IMG/VR virus record: IMGVR_UViG_3300024262_000123
Location: 1 to 34,725 of that record
Source of the DNA: a virus
Length of the DNA: 34,725 nt
Reading direction: 5' to 3' (one strand)
Translations under genes and position numbers: made by a program
In this document: in pieces, positions 6,464 to 14,397 of the stretch
How the letters are laid out: every line of letters starts with the position of its first letter
How positions within the stretch are numbered: position 1 is the stretch's first letter
The notes under the pieces: model-generated
Databases searched by the model: none
Told to the model about the DNA's origin: nothing
What the model saw: the letters and a program-made list of their open reading frames with translations, nothing else

Positions 6464-6532
6464 AACCCTTATAAACAAAGGGTAAATTACCAGTCTCCCA
6501 TGGGGCTGGTATACGCATGAAAGGAGTTAAAG
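6464..6532 (+). promoter_or_regulatory. Repeated hairpin leader, copy 2
   Basis: ATAAACAAAGGGTAAATTACC repeats copy 1 with few changes. The hairpin is stronger here: TACCAG pairs with CTGGTA, with CCC/GGG inside. It is followed by TACGCATGAAAGGAG, which also joins the TACGCATGAA motif seen at 5473 and 5915. Confidence 0.55.
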
Positions 6533-6907
6533 ATGGATGAATATGATGTTCTTTTATATGATATTAATAGGGAAAAGAGAGCGAAAGAAGAAAAGAAGTT
6601 TTGGAGAGGCAAAAAATGGAATAAGAAGCAACTGGAAAAGTTAGAAAAGCAGATGGAACCACCTTTGCAGATAAACATGATTAAAAGTGGTCAGGAGATC
6701 CAAAGGGAGCAGATGAGAAGACAAATGGGTTTGACCGATACAGAAGGGATAACCATAACGGAAGAAAATCTTAAAAAACTCATGGCTGATCTGTCGAGAT
6801 CCATATCTGCAAAAGGTGTTATATATTTAGAAGGTGTATTTTATAAAGATTTTACGCATTTCTGTAGTGCCTTGCTCGAAAAATATTTTACTAAGGAAAT
6901 AAATTAA
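6533..6907 (+). CDS. Hypothetical protein before terL, 124 aa
   Basis: ATGAAAGGAGTTAAAG precedes the ATG. The first half is extremely basic and acidic in blocks (KKFWRGKKWNKKQLEKLEKQ); the second half looks globular (EGITITEENLKKLMADLSRS). It ends one base before the terL start, so the two are probably co-translated. An accessory packaging role is possible from position only; the sequence gives no family. Confidence 0.65.
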   Translation: MDEYDVLLYDINREKRAKEEKKFWRGKKWNKKQLEKLEKQMEPPLQINMIKSGQEIQREQMRRQMGLTDTEGITITEENLKKLMADLSRSISAKGVIYLEGVFYKDFTHFCSALLEKYFTKEIN

Positions 6908-6908
6908 A

Positions 6909-8300
6909 ATGTCCATAGAATTTGATTTCCAGGAAGAACGTGAGCGCATCACCTTTACAGAAAAACAACTTGTTGCCCTGAGGATACTTAATAAAAAGGG
7001 TGTCCGAGGTCTATTATTTGGCGGGGCAAAGGGCGGAGGAAAATCAGTACTCTTATGCCGGTATGCCTGGCTATATTGCAAGTCGATCATTAAATATTTT
7101 AATATACCGGTTTTAAGAAGTCCTATACCATTGGGATTTTTAGGGAGACTTCAGGGAGTTGATTTTGATGATACCACACTGGAGAGCTGGAAAGAATACA
7201 TACCGGAAGAAGATTATAAGATTAAAGAAAAAAATAAAGAAATTATCATTGAGAATAGAGTTAAAATTCAGTATGGTGGATTAGATAATAAAAAAGTGGT
7301 TAAAAAATTTAATAGTGCCAATTATGGTTTTTTCGGTCTGGATCAGGCCGAAGAAATTGAAGAAGATAAACTAACCGAGCTAAGATTGACCCTTAGAAGA
7401 AACATAGGTGGAATTCCTCTGCCATTTAAAGAACTCTATACCGCCAACCCAGCGGACTGCTGGCTGAAGGATGAATTTGTCTTAGGCCACAATAAGAGAT
7501 TTGTTTTTCTTCCTTCCTTGCCTTCAGATAATTCCTTCTTGCCTTCCGACTACGTCGAAAACATGGAATACACCCTGCGTAATAGACCGGAATTGTTAAA
7601 AGCTTATCGTGATGGTTCCTGGGATATATTGGCCGGGGCGGATATTGTAATACAGGATAGATGGATTGATAGGGCGAATGAAAACAAGTTTCATAAGCCG
7701 ATAAGAAGAGTTATTGTGTGTGATCCTGCAAAGTACGGAGACGATGAGACCGTTATCTATGGTATGGAAAATACCAAGATATTAAAACCACCCCGGATAT
7801 ACGGTAAAAAAGATGAGTATTACACCGCCAATGAAATGGAGAACATGGGTTTAGATTTTAAACCTTCACTTTATATAATCGATGGTATAGGAATAGGTAG
7901 CGGAGTAGCCTCCATATTAAGTAATAAGGGATTACCTGTTTTAGTTATAATGAGTTCAGAGAAGCAGGAATCCGGAGTTCCTAAACAATTTTTAAACCGG
8001 AGGTCACAGATATGGTGGTATGCCGGTCAGCAATTCGGTGATAATGAAGTGGAGTTACATCACAAAGATCAGGAATTAAAAAGACAGCTTACCGTTCCCC
8101 GATATACTTACAAAGGCGATAAATTTATGATCAGGTCAAGGGATGAGATTAAAAAAAGTTATGGCCGGTCTATTGATAGGGCAAGTGCTTATGTTATGGG
8201 AATTTGGGGACTGCAGTACGCAGAGGAAGAAGCACCGGAAGCTAGGCCGGAAGACTTTTTTACTGAGGAAGATTTGGGTGCTGGTTTTATGTCGGCGTAA
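6909..8300 (+). CDS. terL: Terminase large subunit (ATPase and nuclease)
   Basis: The 463-residue protein has the full motor layout. Walker A is GGAKGGGKS at residues 38-46, the Walker B-like region is FFGLDQAEEI (141-150), and a coupling motif TANP is at 178-181. The RNase H-like nuclease has D272 in VIVCDPAKYGDDE, D325 in LYIIDGIGIG and D423 in SIDRASAY. It pumps DNA into the procapsid at the portal and cuts the concatemer. It works with the small terminase and portal encoded nearby. Length is normal for the family. Only the strategy (cos or pac) is not decided by the sequence. Confidence 0.95.
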   Translation: MSIEFDFQEERERITFTEKQLVALRILNKKGVRGLLFGGAKGGGKSVLLCRYAWLYCKSIIKYFNIPVLRSPIPLGFLGRLQGVDFDDTTLESWKEYIPEEDYKIKEKNKEIIIENRVKIQYGGLDNKKVVKKFNSANYGFFGLDQAEEIEEDKLTELRLTLRRNIGGIPLPFKELYTANPADCWLKDEFVLGHNKRFVFLPSLPSDNSFLPSDYVENMEYTLRNRPELLKAYRDGSWDILAGADIVIQDRWIDRANENKFHKPIRRVIVCDPAKYGDDETVIYGMENTKILKPPRIYGKKDEYYTANEMENMGLDFKPSLYIIDGIGIGSGVASILSNKGLPVLVIMSSEKQESGVPKQFLNRRSQIWWYAGQQFGDNEVELHHKDQELKRQLTVPRYTYKGDKFMIRSRDEIKKSYGRSIDRASAYVMGIWGLQYAEEEAPEARPEDFFTEEDLGAGFMSA

Positions 8301-8361
8301 ATAATTTTGCTTGCTAAAAGACCTCTTTTATGATAAAATATTCATAAAGGAGGGGATAAAT

Positions 8362-8829
8362 ATGTTTGATAGAAAAAAATATATTAAAAAATATATGAAG
8401 CAATGGAGAAAAAATAACCCTGGATATGGAAAAGAATATCACGAGAAATGGGAGAAAAATAATTCCGAACATATAAAAGAATACAAAAAGAAATGGTATA
8501 AGGATAATTTCGAACATATAAGAAAAATTCGGAGGCAACGATATTTAAGAGACCGTGAAAAAGAATTAAAGTATGCGAAACAATGTCGTAAGGAAAAAGT
8601 ACAATATGTCCAGGATTATAAACTTTCCAAAGGGTGTTCTCTTTGCGGATATAATAAGAATCCGAGATTTTTAGGTTTTCATCATCCTGATGATAATAAA
8701 GAATTTAATGTTTCAGTTTCTGGTATGAGTTTAGAGAGAATTAAAAAAGAAATAGGTAAATGTATTCTTCTTTGTGTAAATTGTCATTCAAAATTACCTC
8801 GAAAAAAGAGAATAGTTGACAAAAATTAA
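8362..8829 (+). CDS. HNH homing endonuclease, 155 aa
   Basis: The ATG at 8362 follows AAAGGAGGGGATAAAT; earlier in-frame codons lack a site. The N-terminal half has about three imperfect repeats of a K/W-rich unit (EYHEKWEKNNSEHIKEYKKK), a DNA-binding arm. The C-terminal half is an HNH domain: C-x2-C in CSLCGYNKNP, FHHPDDNKEF, and CILLCVNCHSK. Such genes are mobile and spread by cutting homologous sites lacking them. It sits between terL and portal, a frequent site for such insertions. Confidence 0.85.
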   Translation: MFDRKKYIKKYMKQWRKNNPGYGKEYHEKWEKNNSEHIKEYKKKWYKDNFEHIRKIRRQRYLRDREKELKYAKQCRKEKVQYVQDYKLSKGCSLCGYNKNPRFLGFHHPDDNKEFNVSVSGMSLERIKKEIGKCILLCVNCHSKLPRKKRIVDKN

Positions 8830-8844
8830 AAAAAGGTGTAATAA
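8816..8844 (+). promoter_or_regulatory. Putative promoter inside the HNH gene end
   Basis: TTGACA (8816-8821) is followed after 17 bases by TAATAA (8839-8844). It overlaps the HNH stop and would start transcription just at the next small gene, 8850, and the structured RNA after it. AT-rich background raises the chance of a false match. Confidence 0.45.
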
Positions 8845-8849
8845 TAAAA

Positions 8850-8999
8850 TTGTTAAAATCAAAATCAGATGAAGTTATAAAAAAAATAATTATTAAACTA
8901 AAAGAGATTTTAGAAGAAAATCCTGATTTTACTGGCTCAGTTAATATCAATTTCTGTTTAGGTGGTATAAGCAATATATATAAAAAAGAAAAAGTTTAA
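8850..8999 (+). CDS. Small DUF2292/YezD-like protein, 49 aa
   Basis: The start is a TTG with AAGGTG 9-10 bases upstream. The protein has a helix (KKIIIKLKEILEENPDF) followed by GSVNINFCLGGISNIYKKEK, a layout I recognise from short YezD-type (DUF2292) proteins, where a helix precedes a GSVTI...GxIxxIE hairpin. The function of that family is unknown. It is shorter than a usual ORF cut-off, but helix and hairpin are convincing. Confidence 0.6.
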   Translation: MLKSKSDEVIKKIIIKLKEILEENPDFTGSVNINFCLGGISNIYKKEKV

Positions 9000-9025
9000 C
9001 TTGCAGAGGTCATGCACAAAACGTT

Positions 9026-9076
9026 CCACCCTGCTGATAAGGGACCAGGGGTCCCTTCGAGAGATAGGCAGGGTGG
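9026..9076 (+). ncRNA. Structured RNA element upstream of portal
   Basis: An outer stem of nine perfect pairs (CCACCCTGC 9026-9034 with GCAGGGTGG 9068-9076) encloses an inner perfect hairpin GGGACC-agg-GGTCCC (9041-9055). The GC-rich, nested design is unlike the AT-rich surroundings and must fold stably as RNA. It stands 65 bases before the terminator at 9142. Candidates are the sensor part of an attenuator, a processed leader, or a small RNA made from the promoter at 8816. Confidence 0.6.
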
Positions 9077-9141
9077 TCAAAAAAGAATATATAATTTAAA
9101 GAGACTGCTCTAAAGAAGTCCTATAAGGAAAACTCTGAAGA

Positions 9142-9181
9142 AGCTCTGATAACGGGAAACCGTTTTTCAGGGCTTTTTTTT
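9142..9181 (+). terminator. Intrinsic terminator or attenuator before portal
   Basis: AGC-CTGA-ACGG, GAAA tetraloop, CCGT-TCAG-GCT is followed by eight T. It ends five bases before the portal ribosome site GGAGA, inside the late gene block, so late transcripts must read through it or start after it. No promoter is visible between it and the portal gene. Confidence 0.8.
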
Positions 9182-9194
9182 ATTTGGAGAAAAA

Positions 9195-11051
9195 ATGGTA
9201 AAAACGATAACCGAAGAAGAAGAAAAAATAAGATCATCAGATTCTGAAGAATCGGAAACTGCTTTAGTTAGTAAAATGGAAAAGTTTAACCAGGAAGCAG
9301 AGGAAGGGAATGCCAGTTGGGTAGATAGGGCTATCAAAAATTATGACTTTTATTGCGGGAAGCAATGGAGTCCGACAGATTTAGCCAAGTTGAAAAAAGA
9401 AAGAAGACCTGCCCTTACCATTAACCATATCTTACCTACAATCAATCTTTTATCGGGGATGGAAAGAGAAAATAGAAATGATATCAATGTATACCCCAGA
9501 AAAGGCGGAAAACAAGCTGTAGCTGATGTATTCACCGGACTATCTAAACATTCTATGGATCTTTCTAACGGTGAATTTGAACAATCTATGCAGTTTTTAG
9601 ATGGTGGAATAGGGGGAAAAGGCTGGATAGGCCTAGATATCTCTTATGAAAAAGACCCCATTAATGGAGATATCGTAATAGAAAGAAATTCTTCGTTTGA
9701 TATAAAAGAAGATCCCAATGCTAAAACCTACGACCTGAATAAATCCGCTAAATATATAATCCGTTATTACTGGGGAGACAAAGAACAGGCTTACTTGCTC
9801 TATCCTAAAAAAGCGGAAGATTTAGGAAAATACCTGGAAAGTTATAGCGGTCAAGACGCTTTTGAAATTAATCCAACAAAACAGACTGATACTGATATGT
9901 TAAGACCTTCTAATTATCGTTACCGCATAAAAGAAACCTGGTGGAAATCCTACAAAAAACAATTATTCTTGATTGATAAAACCAATCTTATGTTTATCCC
10001 CGTTCACAAGTCTCAGGAACCGGTTTTAGAGGCACTCCTCACCAAAGACCGGGAAATGGCAGAAAAAGAAAAAAGACCATTAAAATATAACACTACTTCC
10101 CGAATAATCCCGGTTATGAACGTAACTACTACTCTGGGAGATATTGTTTTAGAAAATATCGAAGATCCCTTCAGCGGTTTAACTTTATTCCCCTACATAA
10201 GATTCTGCCCTTACTGGTCAGATGGTTACATCTTTGCGGTGGTAGATAATTTGATATCTCCCCAGGAAGAAATAAACAAGACCTCTTCCGGGATATTACA
10301 TATGTTGAATAGAACCGCTAATACCGGTTGGCTCAATAAAAAGATCGGCGGAGCAATTATGAAAGTTTTGGAAACCTTCGGCTCAAAAGCAGGAATAGTA
10401 ATCGAATATGTAGACACTCCACCTACAAAAATTGAACCCAATAAATTACCTGCCGGACATTTTACCCATAAACAGGATGCAGTTAATAACATCAGGATGA
10501 TATCCGGTTTAAATACCGCCAGCAGGGGCGAAGGGGCCAAAGAAGAATCTGGTATAGCCATGCTCCGAAGGCAGAAACAGGGAGCGGTTATATCAGAAGT
10601 AGTTTTTGATAATTATAAATTCACTCAACAGATTTTTGGTGAAACCTTAATAGAATTTATCAGACATACCAACGTGTATTCTCCGAGTGAAATAGCCGAG
10701 ATATGTATTGAAGAAAAAATGAAGATAGATCCCAATCAGTTAGCTCAGGCAATACGTTCATTTAGAGTTGGCCACTATGGAATTAAAGTTTCTTCTAGAC
10801 CTTCTACTCCGACTATAAGATTGGCCAACTTTGAAATGTTAGCTAGACTGGCTGAATCTGGATTCCCGATCCCAATAGATATTTTGTTAGAATCTATGGA
10901 TATACCACGTAAGGAAGAGATGATTCAAAGAGTCAAAGCCCAGCAAGAACAACAACAGCAAATGGCTCAACAACAAGCAGCTCAAGGCAGACAACCTAAA
11001 GGCAAAGCGTCTGCTCCGAAGCAACAATCTCTCGTAGGACGTGCAATGTAA
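9195..11051 (+). CDS. Portal protein, P22-like family
   Basis: The 618-residue protein resembles P22-type portals: an early WVDRAIKNYDFYCGKQW, then RRPALTINHILPTINLLSGM and ERNSSFDIKEDPNA, typical of the family core. A long helical region and a Q-rich tail (KAQQEQQQQMAQQQAAQGRQ) follow. The portal is the dodecameric ring at one capsid vertex through which DNA enters and leaves; it docks terminase, scaffold and connector. GGAGA lies five bases before the ATG. Length is somewhat below P22 (725). P22-like portals fit a podovirus. Confidence 0.85.
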   Translation: MVKTITEEEEKIRSSDSEESETALVSKMEKFNQEAEEGNASWVDRAIKNYDFYCGKQWSPTDLAKLKKERRPALTINHILPTINLLSGMERENRNDINVYPRKGGKQAVADVFTGLSKHSMDLSNGEFEQSMQFLDGGIGGKGWIGLDISYEKDPINGDIVIERNSSFDIKEDPNAKTYDLNKSAKYIIRYYWGDKEQAYLLYPKKAEDLGKYLESYSGQDAFEINPTKQTDTDMLRPSNYRYRIKETWWKSYKKQLFLIDKTNLMFIPVHKSQEPVLEALLTKDREMAEKEKRPLKYNTTSRIIPVMNVTTTLGDIVLENIEDPFSGLTLFPYIRFCPYWSDGYIFAVVDNLISPQEEINKTSSGILHMLNRTANTGWLNKKIGGAIMKVLETFGSKAGIVIEYVDTPPTKIEPNKLPAGHFTHKQDAVNNIRMISGLNTASRGEGAKEESGIAMLRRQKQGAVISEVVFDNYKFTQQIFGETLIEFIRHTNVYSPSEIAEICIEEKMKIDPNQLAQAIRSFRVGHYGIKVSSRPSTPTIRLANFEMLARLAESGFPIPIDILLESMDIPRKEEMIQRVKAQQEQQQQMAQQQAAQGRQPKGKASAPKQQSLVGRAM

Positions 11052-11155
11052 TGCCATATAAAGATAAAGTTAAATATTTCCCTACCAGAAGGGTGAAAAT
11101 CTGGAATAACCCTCACTCCGAGGGACGAAAGGAGGCGAAAATACATGGAAATTAA
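11051..11155 (+). CDS. Possible small basic protein, 34 aa (doubtful)
   Basis: An ATG overlaps the portal stop (TAATG) and opens a 34-codon frame (begins MPYKDKVKYFPTRRVKIWNN) ending inside the scaffold gene. It could be a coupled leader peptide whose translation crosses the CCCTC/GAGGG hairpin, or chance. No family is recognised. Confidence 0.3.
   Translation: MPYKDKVKYFPTRRVKIWNNPHSEGRKEAKIHGN
11110..11124 (+). promoter_or_regulatory. Hairpin CCCTC-ACTCC-GAGGG before the scaffold ribosome site
   Basis: A five-pair stem with loop ACTCC ends four bases before AAAGGAGG of the scaffold gene. The capsid gene has the same arrangement (CTTCACTCCGAAGG). The loop CTCC can pair with GGAG of a ribosome site, which suggests control of scaffold and coat translation. 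Confidence 0.45.
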
Positions 11156-11891
11156 GGAAGAAGGGCAAGAAACCCAAGATAAAGTTAAAGAAGAAAAGAC
11201 CTATAGCGAAACTGAACATAAGGGAGTAATTAGTGATTTGCAGAAAGAGAGGCAACAACGCCACGATTCAGAATTTAAGTTTTCACAATCTCAGGCTCAA
11301 CTGGAATCTCTCAGAAAAGAGAATGAAGAATTAAAAAGGAAGTCTGAAGAGAAAGAAATCAAAAAATCTGTAATCGAAGGCGAAGACGGAGATATCCTGA
11401 CTAAAAAAGATGGTAGAGAGATCGAATCAAAAGTTATGACCAGTATTGATAAAGCACAAAAATTGGTAAAAGAAAGGGACGACAAAGAAAGATTGGATGC
11501 TAATTACCAAAAATCTCTTACCGCTGCTCAAACTAAATATGCAGATAGAAAAGATATAGGTTTGGATTTTGAAACAGTTCGTCAGGCTGCTCTCAGAAGA
11601 ATTGGCGGTAGAAAATACAAACAACTGGACATTTATACTTCTGATAACCCAGGTGAAGAACTTTATAAAGAAGGTTTAGAAGACCCTGAAATGAAAGAGA
11701 AACTTGCATTAGTCAAGAACGAAAAAATCCTTGATGACATGGGAAATCGTAAGGTAGACAAGAAGGGCTTAACCGGCGAAACGAAGCAATATGGCTTCCA
11801 TTTCTATACTATTGACGAAGTTGCTGCCATGAAACCGGAAGAAGCCTTAAAAGTAAAACCAGACATAGATAAATCTATGTTGAAGTGGTAA
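11145..11891 (+). CDS. Probable scaffolding protein
   Basis: The 248-residue, highly charged protein has a long predicted coiled coil (about residues 30-115, e.g. SQAQLESLRKENEELKRKSE) and a C-terminal part with basic helices. There are almost no cysteines or aromatic clusters in the N-terminal half. Scaffolds of P22-like phages have this look and always sit between portal and coat genes, as here. They guide coat assembly and leave the procapsid. AAAGGAGGCGAAAATAC precedes the ATG. Identification rests on position and composition, not on a sequence motif. Confidence 0.7.
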   Translation: MEIKEEGQETQDKVKEEKTYSETEHKGVISDLQKERQQRHDSEFKFSQSQAQLESLRKENEELKRKSEEKEIKKSVIEGEDGDILTKKDGREIESKVMTSIDKAQKLVKERDDKERLDANYQKSLTAAQTKYADRKDIGLDFETVRQAALRRIGGRKYKQLDIYTSDNPGEELYKEGLEDPEMKEKLALVKNEKILDDMGNRKVDKKGLTGETKQYGFHFYTIDEVAAMKPEEALKVKPDIDKSMLKW

Positions 11892-11982
11892 AAATCCTAA
11901 CTGAGAGGAACTCAGGCAATACTTCACTCCGAAGGTAAAAGGAGGGCAAACATAAACAAATAATAAGAAAGGAGTGAGTTAA
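11892..11982 (+). promoter_or_regulatory. Capsid-gene leader with two hairpins and an anti-SD loop
   Basis: Two hairpins are present: CTGAG-AGGAA-CTCAG and CTTC-ACTCC-GAAG. TCACTCC (11924-11930) is a perfect complement of the coat ribosome site GGAGTGA (11971-11977). An extra GGAGGG lies at 11941 without a usable start. This could hold coat translation back or time it. Confidence 0.5.
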
Positions 11983-12858
11983 ATGTCTATAAGAGACGCA
12001 ATACCTGTAATTTTTGCGGCAACATTACTTCAAGAATTAAAGAACAAACTCGTATTTGGTAAGATTGCTTTCAAAAAGCACAGCGGAGAAATAAAAGAAA
12101 AAGGCGATAGGATAAAACTAAAAGGCTATGGTGGAGTAACCATCAATGATTATAACCCTGGTGACCCAACCTGGGATGCAGCACATCCAAACGGTATTAC
12201 TTACGAAACACCCGAAGCTGCTGCTATGTTCCTGGACGTTGACCATGCTAAGGATTATGGTATCAAGTTACACGACATTACAGAATTACAAAGTGATCCT
12301 GCTGCTCGAGAACATTACGCCAAAGAAGCTGGTTATGGATTGGAACAGGAAGTAGATAAATATATTGCTGGTTTATATACCCAGTCAGCATTCGGAAGTT
12401 ATGTTTTAAAACATACTGGAATGACTACTGCTCTTATAACCAGTTATATAGGCGAATTATGGAATTCTTTAAACGCTGTAAATGTAGAGAAAAAGTTTTT
12501 AACCATACCTCCATGGGTTGCTTTGAAATTACTACTTGCTGGTATCCTTAATGCTGATGACTTAAAAGGCGAACTCAAAAATGGTTTTATTGGCAGGGTA
12601 TTACAGTTTGATATGTATATGTCAAACAACTGTCCTGCTTTAGTTGCTGCTACTGCTGGACGCAGACGTAATATCATTATGTCTGGTTCTTACCAATCAA
12701 TTGCCTTTGTCGATCAGATGACCGAATCCGAAAGTCTTCGTTCACAAGGATACTTCGCTGACCTTATCAGAGGACTTCACGTTTGGGGTGCAAGAGTAGT
12801 TAAACCAAAAGAGTTATTCTACCTCGATTTAGAAGAAGCACCTGAGACTACGATTTAA
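11983..12858 (+). CDS. Major capsid protein (HK97 fold)
   Basis: The 291-residue protein begins MSIRDAIPVIFAATLLQELK, followed by FKKHSGEIKEKGDRIKLKGY and VTINDYNPGD, a pattern typical of coat proteins that follow P22-like portals: N-arm, then a beta strand pair GD-x-IK. DQMTESESLRSQGYFADLIRG and the HVWGARVVKPKEL end fit the A-domain and final strand of the fold. It forms the capsid shell. GAAAGGAGTGAGTTAA gives a strong ribosome site, identical to that at 13823. Confidence 0.85.
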   Translation: MSIRDAIPVIFAATLLQELKNKLVFGKIAFKKHSGEIKEKGDRIKLKGYGGVTINDYNPGDPTWDAAHPNGITYETPEAAAMFLDVDHAKDYGIKLHDITELQSDPAAREHYAKEAGYGLEQEVDKYIAGLYTQSAFGSYVLKHTGMTTALITSYIGELWNSLNAVNVEKKFLTIPPWVALKLLLAGILNADDLKGELKNGFIGRVLQFDMYMSNNCPALVAATAGRRRNIIMSGSYQSIAFVDQMTESESLRSQGYFADLIRGLHVWGARVVKPKELFYLDLEEAPETTI

Positions 12859-12874
12859 AGTTAATTGTTAATAT

Positions 12875-12895
12875 GAGGGGCTTTTATAGCCCCTC
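12875..12895 (+). terminator. Hairpin after the capsid gene
   Basis: GAGGGGC pairs perfectly with GCCCCTC around TTTTATA, 17 bases after the coat stop. There is no U-tract, so it more likely stabilises the coat message or terminates partly than stops transcription. Confidence 0.55.
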
Positions 12896-12926
12896 TGAAA
12901 TATGAATAGGAAAGGAGATAAAAATA

Positions 12927-13532
12927 ATGCCTTACGTAAAAACTGTAGCTACTAATACTACTTTGGCAAGAGAAGTCATTAAAGTAATAGCGAATATGGC
13001 TGCAACCGCTGCTGGTAAACTGGGAGCATTATCCGCCACTTTTGTTCATAATGCGTCAGCCGCAGACCATATAACCGGAACTGGGCTTGAAGCATTTGTA
13101 GCAGATACAAAAATAAAAGTTGTCGGATCAGTCAGTAATGATGGAATCTATACCATTGCTTCCAAAACAACCAATGATATTACCTTGATAGCAACTGATG
13201 TTTTAGTTAGTGAAGGACCTACTGCCACCGTTTCGATATTAGGTATAGAAGAGTTTGTGATTACACCAACCAGGAGAAACGAACAAACAGTCATTGCCAT
13301 AATGTATACCACAGATACCGGTGTGACTTTTAGTTTGGCGCCTGGTGCTTTTTGGGCTGCTGGTGTAGCTTTAACCGGAGCTGTAACCATAACATTACTC
13401 AATTTGTTATCTGTAGAGACTGCTAAGTATCTACAGGCTGATGGGACAATGATATTGACCTTAATCCCTGTAGTTAACAAAGCACTTCTAACTGATCACG
13501 TTGCCGAAGTAGGTTTAGTCGAATTACCATAA
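12927..13532 (+). CDS. Head protein with Ig-like shared module
   Basis: The 201-residue protein lies directly after the coat gene, with AAAGGAGATAAAAATA before the ATG. Residues 37-106 form a beta-sandwich-like module (ATFVHNASAADHITGTG, then GSVSNDGIYTIASKTTNDIT) that recurs in the tail protein at 15697. The flanking parts are beta-rich and alanine-rich without motif. Position suggests a decoration or head-completion protein. The module is found in phage structural proteins; its exact function is not known to me. Confidence 0.65.
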   Translation: MPYVKTVATNTTLAREVIKVIANMAATAAGKLGALSATFVHNASAADHITGTGLEAFVADTKIKVVGSVSNDGIYTIASKTTNDITLIATDVLVSEGPTATVSILGIEEFVITPTRRNEQTVIAIMYTTDTGVTFSLAPGAFWAAGVALTGAVTITLLNLLSVETAKYLQADGTMILTLIPVVNKALLTDHVAEVGLVELP

Positions 13533-13540
13533 AAGAAAAA

Positions 13541-13569
13541 GAGGGAGGACTTTTGTCTTCCCTCTTTTT
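13541..13569 (+). terminator. Intrinsic terminator after the head-protein gene
   Basis: GAGGGAGGAC pairs with GTCTTCCCTC (10 bp, one G-T) around TTTT and is followed by TTTTT. It sits within the late block, between the head gene and a NUMOD3-tailed gene that may have been inserted. Confidence 0.8.
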
Positions 13570-13582
13570 AAAAGGAGAAAAT

Positions 13583-13834
13583 ATGCTTTTTTATAGTGTA
13601 GAGAAAAATCTTGTGGTAAATAGCAAGAAAACAAAGAAAATAATAGCTCGATTTAAGGATGGAATATTTGAAACTGATGACCCTATCTTAATTGATAAAT
13701 TAAAACCATATTTTAAACATAGAGAAAACCCACAAAATAAAAAGAGAGGGAAAACATTTGAAGAGATATATGGAAAGAAAAGAGCAAAAGAAATGAAAAG
13801 AAAAATAAGTAAGACTCTGAGAGGAGTGAGTTAA
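13583..13834 (+). CDS. Small head-associated protein with NUMOD3-like tail, 83 aa
   Basis: AAAAGGAGAAAAT precedes the ATG at 13583. The N-terminal part (IIARFKDGIFETDDPILIDK) resembles short phage proteins encoded next to coat genes. The C-terminal part, KTFEEIYGKKRAKEMKRKIS, followed by KTLRG, resembles the NUMOD3 DNA-binding unit of homing endonucleases. It looks like a head gene whose end has been replaced by, or joined to, a homing-endonuclease fragment. It has no HNH domain. Function is uncertain. Its 3-prime end carries the ribosome site of the next gene. Confidence 0.55.
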   Translation: MLFYSVEKNLVVNSKKTKKIIARFKDGIFETDDPILIDKLKPYFKHRENPQNKKRGKTFEEIYGKKRAKEMKRKISKTLRGVS

Positions 13835-14197
13835 ATGTCAAAATCCAGTCAAGAAATTGCAGTTATAGCACTGGGAGCAAGTCAATCCCAGGCTATAAGA
13901 AAACCCGGTTACACTATTGTAGGGATTATAATGCCTGCTGCCTGGACTGCTGCCGATATTACTTTTCTAGTATCGAATAATCCGACAACCGGTTTTGTTA
14001 AATTGGTACAGGCAAGTGATGAAGCAGAAATAACTTCAAAGGCAAGTGCAAGTGAGTCTATTGTCTTTAATGGAGCTATTAAAGAAGCATTGGCTTTAGG
14101 AGTATACTTTAAAATTCGTTCTGGGATAGCAGCCACACCAGTTAACCAAACCGCCGGAGCAAACTTAACTATAATCTTTGAGGAAAAAGGGAAGTAA
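13835..14197 (+). CDS. Hypothetical structural protein, 120 aa
   Basis: The start is set by GAGGAGTGAGTTAAATG, overlapping the previous stop. The protein is beta-rich with strong alternation (YTIVGIIMPAAWTAADITFL, then GVYFKIRSGIAATP), like a small beta-sandwich or stopper. It contains no cysteine. It lies among head genes, so a virion component is likely; I cannot name the family. Confidence 0.6.
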   Translation: MSKSSQEIAVIALGASQSQAIRKPGYTIVGIIMPAAWTAADITFLVSNNPTTGFVKLVQASDEAEITSKASASESIVFNGAIKEALALGVYFKIRSGIAATPVNQTAGANLTIIFEEKGK

Positions 14198-14201
14198 TTT
14201 T

Positions 14202-14393
14202 ATGCCTTATCGTTTAAGCAAATTAAAAACTGGCAAAAAAAAATTTGTGATGAAGAGTTTAAGGACCGGGAAAATTTATCATTATAGCACTGCTGCGGCT
14301 CGGAAGAAAGCTATGAAAATACATCATGCCTTTGCCCACGGATGGAAGCCGACCGGGAAAGCTAAAAGAAAAACCAGAAAAAAAAGAAGATGA
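14202..14393 (+). CDS. Very basic small protein, 63 aa
   Basis: The ATG at 14202 follows GGAAAAAGGGAAGTAATTTT. The protein is about one third lysine and arginine (begins MPYRLSKLKTGKKKFVMKSL) and ends in a run of K/R. It has a TGKIYHYSTAAARKKAM core, resembling short virion proteins that carry a Y-x-V-x-N-x-TG...S-K pattern. It probably binds nucleic acid or another virion protein. The role is unproven. Confidence 0.6.
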   Translation: MPYRLSKLKTGKKKFVMKSLRTGKIYHYSTAAARKKAMKIHHAFAHGWKPTGKAKRKTRKKRR

Positions 14394-14397
14394 TTAA

